A DNA stretch of 64,000 nt. Origin: Arthrobacter sp. SW1. GTDB taxonomy: Bacteria > Actinomycetota > Actinomycetes > Actinomycetales > Micrococcaceae. The position numbers and the translations under genes are program-made. Positions 27,041 through 36,014 of this stretch are shown in pieces (the stretch's first letter is position 1; the number at the start of each line of letters is the position of its first letter). Location of the stretch: positions 186,001 through 250,000 of the forward strand of contig NZ_MJLT01000001.1 in NCBI RefSeq assembly GCF_001766675.1, given 5' to 3'. The notes under the pieces were generated by a model, which worked only from the letters and a program-made list of their open reading frames with translations, had not been told where the DNA came from and did no database searches.

Positions 27041-28567
27041 CTAGCCGCGGAAAGTGCGGAGGCGGGCCAGGGAGGATTCCTTGCCCAGGATGACCATGGA
27101 TTCGAACAGCGGCGGGGACACGCGGCGTCCGGAGATGCCGGTGCGGACCGGGCCGAAAGCAAGGCGCGGCTTGATGCCGAGGTCCTCCACCAGGGCCTGC
27201 TTCAGTGCGGTCTGGATGTTCTCCGCGGTCCAGTCAGCGATCGGCTCAAGCGCGGCCAGGGCGGCGTCGAGGACTTCGCCGAGGTTTTCCGGCAGCCCCT
27301 TGCGGGCGTCGTCCGCGACGTCGATCGCATCGTCGGCCTTGAAGAGGAAGGCAAGCATTTCCGGGGCTTCGCCCAACAGGGTGATGCGTTCCTGGACCAG
27401 CGGCGCGGCCTCGGTGAGGATCTCTTCCTGGCGGTCGGTGAGGATCTCCCCCACCAGTCCGGCGTCGCGCAGGTACGGGACCAGGCGCTCACGGAAGTCT
27501 TCGGGCGAGAGCATGCGCACGTGCGTGCCGTTGATGGCCTCGGCCTTCTTGAGGTCGAAGCGGGCCGGGTTGCCCAGGACGTCGTGGATGTCGAAGTTCT
27601 CCACGAGCTGCTCCACGGTGAAGATGTCCTCATCGGCGGACAGCGACCAGCCCAGCAGGGACAGGTAGTTCAGCAGGCCTTCGCGGATGAAGCCACGCTC
27701 GCGGTGCAGGAACAGGCTGGATTCGGGATCGCGCTTGGAGAGCTTCTTGTTGCCCTGGCCCATGACGTAGGGCAGGTGGCCGAACTCCGGCATGTACTCG
27801 GCGACGCCGATCGCGTGCAGGGCCCGGTAGAGCGCGATCTGGCGCGGCGTGGAGCTGAGGAGGTCCTCGCCGCGGAGCACGTGGGTGATGCCCATGAGGG
27901 CGTCGTCCACCGGGTTGACCAGGGTGTAGAGCGGGGCGCCGTTGGCGCGGACCACGGCGAAGTCCGGTACGGAACCGGCCTTGAAGGTGATCTCGCCGCG
28001 CACCAGGTCGGTGAAGGTGATGTCCTCGTCCGGCATGTGCAGGCGCAGCACGGGTTCGCGGCCCTCGGCCTTGTACTGGGCGAGCTGCTCCTCGGTGATG
28101 TGGCGGTCGAAGCCGTCGTAGCCCAGCTTCGGGTCGCGGCCGGCGGCGCGGTGGCGGGCCTCGATTTCCTCTGGAGTGGAGTACGACTCGTAGATGTGGC
28201 CGCCGGCCTTCAGCTTGGCGATGACGTCCTGGTAGATGTCGCTGCGCTGGGACTGCCGGTAGGGTTCGTGCGGTCCGCCGACCTCAACGCCCTCGTCCCA
28301 GGTGATGCCGAGCCACTTCAGGGCGTCCAGCAGCTGGTGGTAGCTCTCTTCGCTGTCGCGGGCGGCGTCCGTGTCTTCGATGCGGAAGACCAGGGTGCCC
28401 TTGGTGTGCCGCGCGTACGCCCAGTTGAACAGGGCGGTGCGGATCAGGCCGACGTGCGGGGTTCCGGTGGGCGACGGGCAGAAGCGCACGCGGACCGGGG
28501 TCTCGGCGGTGACGGCAGGAATGGCGGCGGAGTTGGCGGCAGAATTCGACGCGGGAGCAGTAGTCAT
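27041..28567 (-). CDS. gltX: Glutamyl-tRNA synthetase
   Basis: 508-residue class I aminoacyl-tRNA synthetase. The HIGH-like motif is [20 protein letters not shown] and the KMSKS-like motif is [29 protein letters not shown] and [17 protein letters not shown] are conserved. Actinobacteria usually lack a glutaminyl-tRNA synthetase, so this enzyme is expected to charge both tRNA-Glu and tRNA-Gln, the latter corrected by GatCAB. Genes for a tRNA-Glu and a tRNA-Gln lie about 3 kb downstream on the same strand. The start [13 protein letters not shown] gives a short Ala/Ser-rich extension before VRVRFCPSP. Confidence 0.96.
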   Translation of the reverse strand: MTTAPASNSAANSAAIPAVTAETPVRVRFCPSPTGTPHVGLIRTALFNWAYARHTKGTLVFRIEDTDAARDSEESYHQLLDALKWLGITWDEGVEVGGPHEPYRQSQRSDIYQDVIAKLKAGGHIYESYSTPEEIEARHRAAGRDPKLGYDGFDRHITEEQLAQYKAEGREPVLRLHMPDEDITFTDLVRGEITFKAGSVPDFAVVRANGAPLYTLVNPVDDALMGITHVLRGEDLLSSTPRQIALYRALHAIGVAEYMPEFGHLPYVMGQGNKKLSKRDPESSLFLHRERGFIREGLLNYLSLLGWSLSADEDIFTVEQLVENFDIHDVLGNPARFDLKKAEAINGTHVRMLSPEDFRERLVPYLRDAGLVGEILTDRQEEILTEAAPLVQERITLLGEAPEMLAFLFKADDAIDVADDARKGLPENLGEVLDAALAALEPIADWTAENIQTALKQALVEDLGIKPRLAFGPVRTGISGRRVSPPLFESMVILGKESSLARLRTFRG

Positions 28568-28634
28568 AGTGCCTCCAACTTTACCGCCTGTGCGCGCGAC
28601 GCCGGACGGATCCGGGACGTCGCGCGCTTCACAG

Positions 28635-29411
28635 TCAGCGGCGGACGACCGGGTTGGACAAGCGTCCGATGCCTTCGATCTCGATCTCGTAGCGGTCGCC
28701 TTCGTTCAGCAGCCCGACGCCGGCCGGCGTGCCGGTCATGATGACGTCGCCCGGAAGCAGCGTGAAGGCCTGCGAGACGATCGAGACGAGTTCGCGGACG
28801 CTGCGGACCATGTCCTTGGTGTTGCCCTCCTGGCGGAGGTCTCCGTTGAGCCGGCCCGTGATCTCCAGGTCCTCGGGATCGAGCTCGGTCTCGATCCACG
28901 GACCCAGGGGTGCCGAGGTGTCGAATCCCTTGGCGCGTGCCCACTGGAGGTCGGTCTTCTGGACGTCGCGGGCGGTGAGGTCGTTGCCGCAGGTGTAACC
29001 GAAGACGACGTCGTCAACGCGCTCTTCCGGCACGTCCTTGCAGATGCGGCCGATCACTACGCAGAGTTCGGCTTCGAAGGACACCTGTTCGGAGAACTCG
29101 GGAAGCACGATGGGGTCGCCGGGACCGATCACGGCGGTGTTGGGCTTGAGGAAGAGCAGCGGCTGGGCCGGGACTTCGTTGCCCAGTTCGGCGGCATGCT
29201 CGGCGTAGTTGCGGCCGACGCCGATCACCTTGCTGCGCGGAATGATGGGGGCCAGCAGGCGGACGTCCTCCAGCTTGTGCTTGACGGAGGTGCGCTCGAC
29301 GCCGTTGAAGAAGGGGTCGCCGTTGATGACAGTGACGGTTTCACTGCCGGGCTCCCCCTCCACGACGCCGTACATGGGATCAGAATCAACAACAAACCGG
29401 GCGATACGCAT
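28635..29411 (-). CDS. Fumarylacetoacetate hydrolase family protein
   Basis: 258 residues. A short N-terminal domain ([20 protein letters not shown]) leads into the FAH fold: [17 protein letters not shown], the metal ligands in [20 protein letters not shown] and [13 protein letters not shown], then [12 protein letters not shown] and [22 protein letters not shown] (in parts). These small proteins act on acylpyruvates, oxaloacetate or catabolic oxo-acids; the exact substrate is unresolved. It is 10 bp downstream of the MBL hydrolase and upstream of gltX, probably one transcript. Confidence 0.9.
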   Translation of the reverse strand: MRIARFVVDSDPMYGVVEGEPGSETVTVINGDPFFNGVERTSVKHKLEDVRLLAPIIPRSKVIGVGRNYAEHAAELGNEVPAQPLLFLKPNTAVIGPGDPIVLPEFSEQVSFEAELCVVIGRICKDVPEERVDDVVFGYTCGNDLTARDVQKTDLQWARAKGFDTSAPLGPWIETELDPEDLEITGRLNGDLRQEGNTKDMVRSVRELVSIVSQAFTLLPGDVIMTGTPAGVGLLNEGDRYEIEIEGIGRLSNPVVRR

Positions 29412-29421
29412 GGGTCCAAGC

Positions 29422-30204
29422 CTACCGTCGCAAGTAGTCCAGCTGCGCCGCCACGGAGTTCTCGGCCGCGCGGCGGACGGAGGGGTCGACGTCGGGATAC
29501 ACCGCGTCGGTGACCGCGGCGACGCCGGCGTCCGGGCCGAGTTCCGCCAGGGCGGAGCGGATCTGTTCGAGCCGCATCAACCGGTGGGCGCGGTACTCGC
29601 GGCAGATGATGTCCGTGGCGGGCAGCACGGGGCCGTGGGCGGGCAGGAGCGTCGCGGCGCCGAGGGATTCGAGCAGGTCGAGGCTGGTGAGGTAGTCCCC
29701 CAGCCGCCCGTCCGGGTAGTCCAGCACGGTGGTTCCACGGCCCAGGATGGTGTCGCCGCTCAGCACCGAACCGTGCGGCCCGTCGCCGGGCAGGTGGAAG
29801 CACACGGAATCGGAGGTGTGGCCGGGGGTGGCGAGGACGCGGATTTCGACACCCGCCGCGGTGAGGATTTCTCCACCGCGCAACGGTTCTCCTCCGTGGC
29901 AATGCGCCGGGTCGGCCGCGCGGACGGGCGCGCCGGTGAGCTCATGGAAACGGGCCGCCGCTTCGGTGTGGTCCGGGTGCCGGTGCGTGATGAGGACCAG
30001 TTCCACGGGGCCGGCCGCGGCCAGCACTGCCAGGTGCCCTTCGTCCAGCGGACCGGGGTCGACCACCACGGTGCTTCCGGCCTCGGGAGCGGAGATCACG
30101 TATGAGTTGGTTCCGTCCAGGCTCATCGGCCCCGGATTGGGCGCGAGACGGTAGCGGGTCAGGCTGCTGCTGAACAGGAGGGAAGAGTCATTGGCCGCGG
30201 TCAT
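29422..30204 (-). CDS. MBL-fold metallo-hydrolase
   Basis: 260 residues, start ATG 30204. The binuclear metal motif HxHxDH is present as LITHRHPDHTEAAARFHEL. Other metal ligands fall in LATPGHTSDSVCFHLPG, LSGDTILGRGTTVLDYPDG and LLPAHGPVLP. The C-terminal helix YRAHRLMRLEQIRSAL is characteristic of the LACTB2 / glyoxalase-II-related group. The substrate (thioester, RNA or other) is undetermined. The open frame extends over 200 bp upstream, but there it is antisense-like sequence inside the DUF1304 gene. Confidence 0.87.
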   Translation of the reverse strand: MTAANDSSLLFSSSLTRYRLAPNPGPMSLDGTNSYVISAPEAGSTVVVDPGPLDEGHLAVLAAAGPVELVLITHRHPDHTEAAARFHELTGAPVRAADPAHCHGGEPLRGGEILTAAGVEIRVLATPGHTSDSVCFHLPGDGPHGSVLSGDTILGRGTTVLDYPDGRLGDYLTSLDLLESLGAATLLPAHGPVLPATDIICREYRAHRLMRLEQIRSALAELGPDAGVAAVTDAVYPDVDPSVRRAAENSVAAQLDYLRR

Positions 30205-30239
30205 GGTCCCATCTTGGCATCCCCGCCGCGGGCGCGCTG

Positions 30240-30620
30240 CTACAAGAGCAGGAGAACCGCAATGACCAGGGGCAGGAGCGCCTGGCCGACGGCACTGACC
30301 CAAAGCCGGCGCTCGGAGAACAGCAGGACCATGCCCAGGATGACGTGCGCCACGCAGGCAAACAGCAGAATGGCGTGGCCCGCCGCATGGTTTGGCCCGC
30401 CCAGAAGCAGTGCGCCGGTGATTGCACCGACGCCCCACACCATGTTGTAGAAGCCCAGGTTGACGGTCCACAGGCGCACCGCGGCGGTGTCCTTGGGGTC
30501 AATCAGGAAAATTGGATGGAAGCGCTGGTCGCGGAAGAAAAAGGACTCCAGCACACCGACAACAATCAGCACCACGCCTAGAACCACGCCCAATACCTGG
30601 ATTGCCCCGGTCATGCACAT
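30240..30620 (-). CDS. DUF1304 small integral membrane protein
   Basis: About 126 residues, four hydrophobic spans: IQVLGVVLGVVLIVVGVLESFFF, VNLGFYNMVWGVGAITGALLL, AILLFACVAHVILGMVLLF and VGQALLPLVIAVLLLL. LYFYNM-like and the QRFHPIF segment after span 1 match the DUF1304 family. Start is ATG 30620 or 30614, without a clear ribosome site. It heads the run DUF1304, MBL hydrolase, FAH protein, gltX, HAD. Two 12-bp direct repeats lie 42-67 bp upstream. Confidence 0.82.
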   Translation of the reverse strand: MCMTGAIQVLGVVLGVVLIVVGVLESFFFRDQRFHPIFLIDPKDTAAVRLWTVNLGFYNMVWGVGAITGALLLGGPNHAAGHAILLFACVAHVILGMVLLFSERRLWVSAVGQALLPLVIAVLLLL

Positions 30621-30661
30621 ATTGTGCGCGCCGCCGCGGCGCTTGGACAGAGCCTGGGCCG

Positions 30662-30687
30662 CAGCGGTGATTAGACAGCGGTGATTA
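30662..30687. repeat. Two 12-bp direct repeats before the DUF1304 gene
   Basis: CAGCGGTGATTA at 30662-30673 and again at 30676-30687, period 14 bp, lying between the ilvE terminator and the DUF1304 start. The placement suits a regulator binding site. Confidence 0.6.
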
Positions 30688-30692
30688 AACCG

Positions 30693-30731
30693 CGACGGCG
30701 GCCTGCCCACCTGGGTGGGAAGCCGCCGTCG
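30693..30731 (-). terminator. Terminator of ilvE
   Basis: CGACGGCGGC (30693-30702) pairs with GCCGCCGTCG (30722-30731); a second short stem (CCCACC/GGTGGG) forms within. On the minus strand CGGTTTAAT follows. It is 15 bp past the ilvE stop. Confidence 0.7.
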
Positions 30732-30745
30732 GGCATTGAAGCGGG

Positions 30746-31858
30746 TTAAGCGAGGCGGGTCAGCCAGCCGTGCTTGTCCTCGATGGTGCCGGTCTGGATG
30801 CCGAGGATCTGCTCGCGGATGGCCATGGTGACCTCGCCGGCCACGGCGTCTTCGGAACCGATGAACTCGGTCTCGTCCTTCAGCACGCCGATCGGGGTGA
30901 TGACGGCGGCGGTGCCGCAGGCGAAGACCTCGGCGATCTCGCCGGACGCCACGCCGTCGCGCCATTCGGCGAGGGTGATCTTGCGTTCGGCGACCTCGCG
31001 GCCCATGTCCTTGGCGACCTGGATGATCGAGGAGCGGGTAACGCCTTCGAGGATGGTTCCGGTCAGCGCGGGCGTGGCCAGCGAGCCGTCCTTCATGACG
31101 AAGAAGACGTTCATGCCGCCGAGTTCCTCGATGGCGTCGTCATTGAAGTGGTCCAGGAAGAGCACCTGCTTGCAGCCGTGGGCCTCGGCCTCCTGCTGTG
31201 CGATCAGGGAAGCGGCGTAGTTGCCGCCGCACTTGGCAGCACCGGTGCCGCCGCGGCCGGCGCGGGCATAATCGCGGGAGATCCAGATGGAGACCGGCTT
31301 GAGTTCGCCGCCGAAGTAGTTGCCGGCCGGGGAAGCGATCACACGGAAGGAGACCTCGCGTGCGGCGCGGACACCCAGGAAGGCCTCGGTGGCGATCATG
31401 AAGGGCCGCAGGTAGAGGGACTCGCCCTCGCCGGACGGAACCCAGTCCTTGTCGGCCTGCACGAGCTCGCGGATGGCGCCCAGGAAGTACTCTTCCGGCA
31501 GCTCCGGCAGGGCCAGGCGGTGGGCCGACTGGTTCAGGCGGGCCGCGTTGCGCTCCGGGCGGAAGGTCCAGACGGAGCCGTCGGCGTGGCGGTAGGCCTT
31601 CAGGCCCTCGAAGATCTCCTGGCCGTAGTGCAGCACCGCGGCGGAGGGGTCGAGGGAGATGGGGCCGTACGGTTCGAGACGCGCGTTGTGCCAGCCGCCC
31701 TTGCCTTCGGCGTCGACCTTGTAGTCGACGACGGCGGTGTGGTCGGTGAAGTGGTCGCCAAAGCCTGGGTTCGCCAGGATGGCCGCACGCTCTTCAGCAG
31801 ATTTCGGGTTCGCCGAAAACTGCTGGCTGAATTCGACGCCATGGGCAGTCTGAGTCAT
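30746..31858 (-). CDS. ilvE: Branched-chain amino acid aminotransferase
   Basis: 370-residue PLP enzyme (fold type IV) catalysing the last transamination to Leu, Ile and Val. Motifs: VLHYGQEIFEGLKAYRHADGS, YLRPFMIATEAFLGV, RGGTGAAKCGGNYAASLIAQ containing the PLP Lys region, and VFACGTAAVITPIGVL. ATG 31858 is preceded by GAGGAACC and gives MTQTAHGVEFSQQF. It lies 146 bp downstream of leuB on the same strand, but a hairpin separates them. No LtbR-type box was found in its leader. Confidence 0.95.
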   Translation of the reverse strand: MTQTAHGVEFSQQFSANPKSAEERAAILANPGFGDHFTDHTAVVDYKVDAEGKGGWHNARLEPYGPISLDPSAAVLHYGQEIFEGLKAYRHADGSVWTFRPERNAARLNQSAHRLALPELPEEYFLGAIRELVQADKDWVPSGEGESLYLRPFMIATEAFLGVRAAREVSFRVIASPAGNYFGGELKPVSIWISRDYARAGRGGTGAAKCGGNYAASLIAQQEAEAHGCKQVLFLDHFNDDAIEELGGMNVFFVMKDGSLATPALTGTILEGVTRSSIIQVAKDMGREVAERKITLAEWRDGVASGEIAEVFACGTAAVITPIGVLKDETEFIGSEDAVAGEVTMAIREQILGIQTGTIEDKHGWLTRLA

Positions 31859-31975
31859 GGTTCCTCCACATCGGCTACCGGCCGGCGAGAACCCTGTTCC
31901 GGGGACAACCGTCCTCTGGAAAGCATGGTTCAACGGCGGACCACGGCAGCAAGTAAGTAATTCAAGTCAAGCTTA

Positions 31976-31992
31976 CGCCCCGCTGCGGGGCG
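31976..31992 (-). terminator. GC-rich hairpin after leuB
   Basis: CGCCCCGC-T-GCGGGGCG, 12 bp past the leuB stop. There is no T-run, so it may attenuate rather than fully stop read-through into ilvE. Confidence 0.45.
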
Positions 31993-32004
31993 CAAGGCCC
32001 GGCC

Positions 32005-33057
32005 TCAGAGCGCAGCCAGGATGGCGTCCCCGATGGCCGAGGTGGTGCGGGGTTCACCGGTGCGGGACTCGACGTCGGAGACCACTGCGGCCTCGATCCG
32101 GCGGGCGGCATCGGCGTACCCAAGGTGGTCCAGCAGCAGTGCCGCGGAGAGGATGGCCGCGGTGGGGTCTGCCTTTTGCTGGCCGGCGATGTCCGGTGCG
32201 GATCCGTGCACCGGTTCGAACATGGACGGGGCGGTGCGGTCCATGTTGATGTTGCCGGAGGCGGCCAGGCCGATGCCGCCGGTGACGGCTGCGGCGAGGT
32301 CGGTGATGATGTCGCCGAACAGGTTGTCGGTGACGATGACATCGAAGCGCGCAGGGTCGGTGACCAGGAAGATCATGGCTGCGTCGATGTGCAGGTAGTC
32401 GTGGGTGACCTCCGGGAAGTCCTTGGCCACGGCTTCGACAGTGCGCTTCCACAAGTGGCCGGCGTAGACCAGGACGTTGTGCTTGTGGACGAGGGTGACG
32501 TGCTTGCGCGGACGGGCGCTGGCACGGCGGAAGGCGTCGCGGACAACGCGCTCCACGCCATGGGCGGTGTTGAGGGAGACCTCGGTGGCGACCTCGTGCG
32601 GGGTTCCGCCGCGCAGGGTGCCGCCGTTGCCGACATAGGGCCCTTCGGTGCCTTCACGGACCACGATGAAGTCGATGTTCCCCGGGTTCGCCAGGGGGCT
32701 GCCCACCGTGCCGTAAAGGCGGGAGGGGCGCAGGTTCACGTAGTGGTCCAGGCTGAAGCGCAGCTTGAGGAGCATTTCGCGTTCGATGATGCCGGAAGGG
32801 ATGCGGGTGTCCCCCGGCGCGGCACCGACGGCGCCGAACAGGATGGCGTCGTGCCCGCGGAGCTTTTCAAGGGTCTCATCCGGCAGGGTTTCGCCGGTCT
32901 CCAGCCAGTGCTGCGCACCGAGCTTGTACTCAGTACGCTCAAGGGTGATGCCTTCGCCGGCAACAACCTTTTCCAGGACCTTGACGGCCTCGGCGATCAC
33001 TTCGGGGCCGATGCCGTCGCCGGGGATGACTGCGAGATTAATGGACCGTGCGTTCAT
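32005..33057 (-). CDS. leuB: 3-isopropylmalate dehydrogenase
   Basis: 350 residues; NAD-dependent oxidative decarboxylation of 3-isopropylmalate. Family motifs: [67 protein letters not shown], and [24 protein letters not shown] (in parts) with the metal-binding Asp residues, then [21 protein letters not shown] 33057 gives [13 protein letters not shown]. Its promoter region carries the LtbR-type box at 33097-33110, and a TATGGA -10-like element at 33078-33083 would place the box over the -35 region. Confidence 0.95.
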   Translation of the reverse strand: MNARSINLAVIPGDGIGPEVIAEAVKVLEKVVAGEGITLERTEYKLGAQHWLETGETLPDETLEKLRGHDAILFGAVGAAPGDTRIPSGIIEREMLLKLRFSLDHYVNLRPSRLYGTVGSPLANPGNIDFIVVREGTEGPYVGNGGTLRGGTPHEVATEVSLNTAHGVERVVRDAFRRASARPRKHVTLVHKHNVLVYAGHLWKRTVEAVAKDFPEVTHDYLHIDAAMIFLVTDPARFDVIVTDNLFGDIITDLAAAVTGGIGLAASGNINMDRTAPSMFEPVHGSAPDIAGQQKADPTAAILSAALLLDHLGYADAARRIEAAVVSDVESRTGEPRTTSAIGDAILAAL

Positions 33058-33096
33058 TCCATCAGGTTGCCAAGGCATCCATATGCTGGGCAAAAG

Positions 33097-33110
33097 CGTC
33101 TCAGTATTCG
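33097..33110. promoter_or_regulatory. LtbR-type box upstream of leuB
   Basis: CGTCTCAGTATTCG on the plus strand, 40-53 bp before leuB. It matches the leuC and ilvB copies at all fixed positions of CGTCTCANTATYYG. Overlap with the presumed -35 suggests repression. Confidence 0.6.
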
Positions 33111-33141
33111 AACATCGTGTGGACTCCGGGGCCGCCCGGGT

Positions 33142-33157
33142 TCAGACCACGGCATGA
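33142..33157 (+). promoter_or_regulatory. Response-regulator box before the sensor kinase
   Basis: TCAGACCACGGCATGA differs at one base from the box before the ABC operon (35152-35167). TAGAGT at 33181-33186 is a likely -10, only 6 nt before the GTG start, implying a leaderless transcript. The box then centres near -43. Confidence 0.55.
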
Positions 33158-33192
33158 TGTGGCCCCCTTCCGGCGCCGGATAGAGTTCTCGG

Positions 33193-34392
33193 GTGGACAG
33201 ACGGCATGCAATCTACAACTGGTTCCGGAACAACCCCTTCAAAGTGGATTTCGCGGCAGCCGCCCTCCTTGTCCTTTTATTCGGCCCCATCTACGGATAC
33301 GCCAGCCGGCCCCTCGAAGGCCTCTTCTCTTGTGCCCTGCTGGCGCCCCTCGCGTGGCGGCGCACCCGCCCGGTGGCGGCGGCCGCCGTCGTCGTGTTTG
33401 TCTGCCTGGTCCAGTGGACCCTGGGCGTCCAGCCGGTGGCGGGACAGGTCGCGGTACCGCTGATCGTCTACGCCGTGGCGGCCTATGGCCCGGTCTGGGC
33501 GAGCCGCTCCGTGCTGGTGCTCGGGCTGGTGGGAGCGGTGATGCTGACCTCCCGCTACTTTGCCAGCAGCGGGGAGTCCGGCATCCAGGACCTCAGCATC
33601 GGCGCCCTCTACACCGTGATGATCTGGATGCTGGTGCTGGTCAGCTGGACCTTGGGCGACCTCACCAGGGTGCGCCGGCTTCAGCTGCAGGCGCTCGAAG
33701 ACCGCAACCGGCGGCTGGAGATCGAACAACAGCAGGAACGCCAGCTGGCCGCAGCAGATGAACGCTCCCATATCGCCCGAGAAATGCACGACATCGTGGC
33801 CCACTCGCTGGCGGTGATCATCACCCAGGCCGACGGCGCCCGCTACGCTGCCGCGGCGAAACCCGAACTTGCCACCGAAACCCTGGCCACCATTGCGGCA
33901 ACGGGCCGGAACTCCCTCGCCGAAATGCGCCGCCTGTTGGGCGTGCTGCGCTCCGACGGCGATTCCGGCACCCGCCCCCAGCCGGGGCTGGCGGAGCTGG
34001 ACGAGCTCTTCCTCGGCTTCCGCGCCGCGGGGCTGACGCTCTCCTTCGAACAGGGTGGCAACCCCAGGCGGCAACTGCCCGCGGGCGCCGAACTCACCGC
34101 CTACCGCGTGGTCCAGGAGGCCCTGACGAACGTCATCAAACATGCCGGCCCCAAGGCCCGCGCCTCCGTGAACCTGCAGTGGCTGGCGCGCGGCCTCCGG
34201 ATCGAGGTGCGCGACGACGGCCGCGGAGCAGCCGCCGACTCCAGCCTTGGCGGGGACAACAGCCAGCGCGGCGGCAACGGGTTGCGCGGCATGGCGGAGC
34301 GGATCGCCCTCTACGATGGAACACTGGACGCCGGCCCGGCCAGCGGCGGCGGTTTCCGGGTGTCCGCCTTCATCCCTTATTCGGAGTCCTGA
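33193..34392 (+). CDS. Sensor histidine kinase (HisKA_3 / NarL-type system)
   Basis: 399 residues, GTG start. The N-terminal 155 residues hold about five transmembrane spans (FAAAALLVLLFGPIYGY, VAAAAVVVFVCLVQWTLGV, VWASRSVLVLGLVGAVML, TVMIWMLVLVSWTLG). A coiled linker (LEDRNRRLEIEQQQERQ) leads to the DHp helix REMHDIVAHSLAVIITQADG with phospho-accepting His199, then the HATPase domain (VVQEALTNVIKHAG, VRDDGRGAAADS, GNGLRGMAERIALYDG). The kinase senses through its membrane part and signals to the response regulator encoded 3 bp downstream. The stimulus is unknown; context suggests control of the adjacent ABC exporter. Confidence 0.92.
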   Translation: MDRRHAIYNWFRNNPFKVDFAAAALLVLLFGPIYGYASRPLEGLFSCALLAPLAWRRTRPVAAAAVVVFVCLVQWTLGVQPVAGQVAVPLIVYAVAAYGPVWASRSVLVLGLVGAVMLTSRYFASSGESGIQDLSIGALYTVMIWMLVLVSWTLGDLTRVRRLQLQALEDRNRRLEIEQQQERQLAAADERSHIAREMHDIVAHSLAVIITQADGARYAAAAKPELATETLATIAATGRNSLAEMRRLLGVLRSDGDSGTRPQPGLAELDELFLGFRAAGLTLSFEQGGNPRRQLPAGAELTAYRVVQEALTNVIKHAGPKARASVNLQWLARGLRIEVRDDGRGAAADSSLGGDNSQRGGNGLRGMAERIALYDGTLDAGPASGGGFRVSAFIPYSES

Positions 34393-34395
34393 ACC

Positions 34396-35094
34396 ATGAC
34401 TGACACGCCCGCAACCATCCGCGTGGCCCTTGTTGACGACCAGCAGCTGGTGCGCTCGGGATTCGGCATGCTGATCAACTCGCAGCCGGACCTGGAGGTC
34501 GTGGCCGAGGCCGGCAACGGCTTCGACGCCGTGCAGGCGCTGGCGGCCACCCGGGCGGATGTGGTCCTCATGGATGTCCGCATGCCCGGCATGGACGGCA
34601 TCGAGGCCACGCGCAGGATCCTGGAGATGTCCGCCACGCAGGCATCAGCACTGAAGATCGTGGTGCTGACCACCTTCGACCTGGACGAGTACGCGCTGGC
34701 GGCCATCGAGGCCGGGGCCAGCGGCTTCCTGCTCAAGGACGCGCCGCCGGAGGAACTGCTCGACGCAATCCGCACGGTGCACCGCGGCGACGCCGTGATC
34801 GCCCCGTCCACCACGCGCCGGCTCCTGGACCATGTGGCTCCCCTGCTGCGTGCCCGGACGCCGGAGCAGAACGGCCACGCGGCCGCCGTCGAACGCTTGA
34901 CCGCCCGCGAGCGCGAGGTGTTCGAGCTGATCGCGCAGGGCCGCTCCAATCCGGAGATCGCCGCCGAACTCTACCTCTCCGAGGCCACGGTCAAAACCCA
35001 TGTGGGGCACATCCTGGCCAAGCTCGAGGCCCGGGACCGCGTGCAGATCGTGGTCATCGCCTACGAAACCGGCGTGGTCTCCCCCGGCAACTGA
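34396..35094 (+). CDS. NarL/LuxR-family response regulator
   Basis: 232 residues. Receiver domain: VALVDDQQLVR with the acidic pocket, phospho-acceptor Asp60 in VVLMDVRMPGMDG, switch Thr in IVVLTTFDLDEY, and Lys in GFLLKDAPPEEL. The C-terminal LuxR-type helix-turn-helix is LTAREREVFELIAQGRSNPEIAAELYLSEATVKTHVGHIL (in parts). It is the cognate partner of the upstream kinase. A shared 16-bp sequence in front of the kinase gene and the following ABC operon is the obvious candidate target. Confidence 0.94.
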   Translation: MTDTPATIRVALVDDQQLVRSGFGMLINSQPDLEVVAEAGNGFDAVQALAATRADVVLMDVRMPGMDGIEATRRILEMSATQASALKIVVLTTFDLDEYALAAIEAGASGFLLKDAPPEELLDAIRTVHRGDAVIAPSTTRRLLDHVAPLLRARTPEQNGHAAAVERLTAREREVFELIAQGRSNPEIAAELYLSEATVKTHVGHILAKLEARDRVQIVVIAYETGVVSPGN

Positions 35095-35151
35095 GGCGCC
35101 GGCTCCCGAACCCGGGCCCAGACCGCAGGTGCAGGCAGGCGCACGCGCGGC

Positions 35152-35167
35152 TCAGACCACGGTATGA
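35152..35167 (+). promoter_or_regulatory. Response-regulator box before the ABC operon
   Basis: TCAGACCACGGTATGA, 15 of 16 bases as in the box before the kinase gene. A -10-like TAGCGT at 35224-35229 lies 6 nt before the ATG, again a leaderless arrangement. The box centres near -76, three helical turns further out than in the kinase promoter. Confidence 0.55.
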
Positions 35168-35235
35168 GCCGCTGCCGGCAACAATGGCCCCACGGCCCGA
35201 TCCGGCGGGGCCGCCACCGGAAATAGCGTGAAAGC

Positions 35236-36012
35236 ATGACAACTTTCGCGCCTCTCCCCCGCCCTTCGGGTCCATCCGCCAGCCCTGCCGCACCCGCGGT
35301 GGAAGCCTTCGAACTGCGCAAGCACTACGGCAAAGCCGACGCCCAGGTCAAAGCGCTCGACGGCGTCAGCGTCTCCTTCGAAGCCGGCCGCTTCACGGCC
35401 ATCATGGGCCCCTCCGGCTCCGGCAAGTCCACGCTGATGCACTGCCTCGCCGGCCTCGACACCGCGGATTCCGGACGGATCCTGCTGGGCGGCACGGAGA
35501 TCTCCGCCCTCAACGACCGCCAGCTCACGGCCCTGCGCCGGGAACGGATCGGCTTCGTGTTCCAGGCCTTCAACCTGGTCCCCACGCTCACCGCGGAGCA
35601 GAACATCACGCTGCCGTTGGCTTTGGCCGGCAGCACCGCGGATCCGGCCTGGTTCGACTACGTGGTGGGCACCCTGGGCCTGAAGGAACGGCTCAGCCAC
35701 CGTCCGCACGAGCTCTCCGGCGGGCAGCAGCAGCGCGTGGCCGTGGCCCGGGCCCTGCTCACCCGGCCGGACGTGGTCTTCGGCGATGAGCCCACCGGCA
35801 ACCTCGATTCCAAGGCCGGCGGCGAGGTCCTGGCGATGCTGCGCCGCAGCAGCCAGGAACTCGGCCAGACCATCATCATGGTCACCCACGATCCCGTGGC
35901 CGCCAGCTACGCCGACCGTGTGGTCCTGATGAGCGACGGCCACCTTGTGGGTGAGATCGACGACCCCACCGCGGACTCGGTCCTCGCCGCCCTGGGCAAG
36001 CTGGGGGCGTAG
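35236..36012 (+). CDS. ABC transporter ATP-binding protein (MacB/LolD-like)
   Basis: 258 residues. Walker A MGPSGSGKSTLMHCLAGLD, Q-loop FVFQAFNLVPTLTAEQNI, signature LSGGQQQRVAVARALL, Walker B VVFGDEPTGNLDSKAGGE and switch VTHDPVAAS place it in the MacB/LolD/FtsE group that drives FtsX-like permeases. It precedes the large permease by 2 bp. With the upstream two-component genes this resembles the Bce/Mac-type detoxification modules, in which the sensor controls the exporter. The substrate is unknown. Confidence 0.93.
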   Translation: MTTFAPLPRPSGPSASPAAPAVEAFELRKHYGKADAQVKALDGVSVSFEAGRFTAIMGPSGSGKSTLMHCLAGLDTADSGRILLGGTEISALNDRQLTALRRERIGFVFQAFNLVPTLTAEQNITLPLALAGSTADPAWFDYVVGTLGLKERLSHRPHELSGGQQQRVAVARALLTRPDVVFGDEPTGNLDSKAGGEVLAMLRRSSQELGQTIIMVTHDPVAASYADRVVLMSDGHLVGEIDDPTADSVLAALGKLGA

Positions 36013-36014
36013 AC

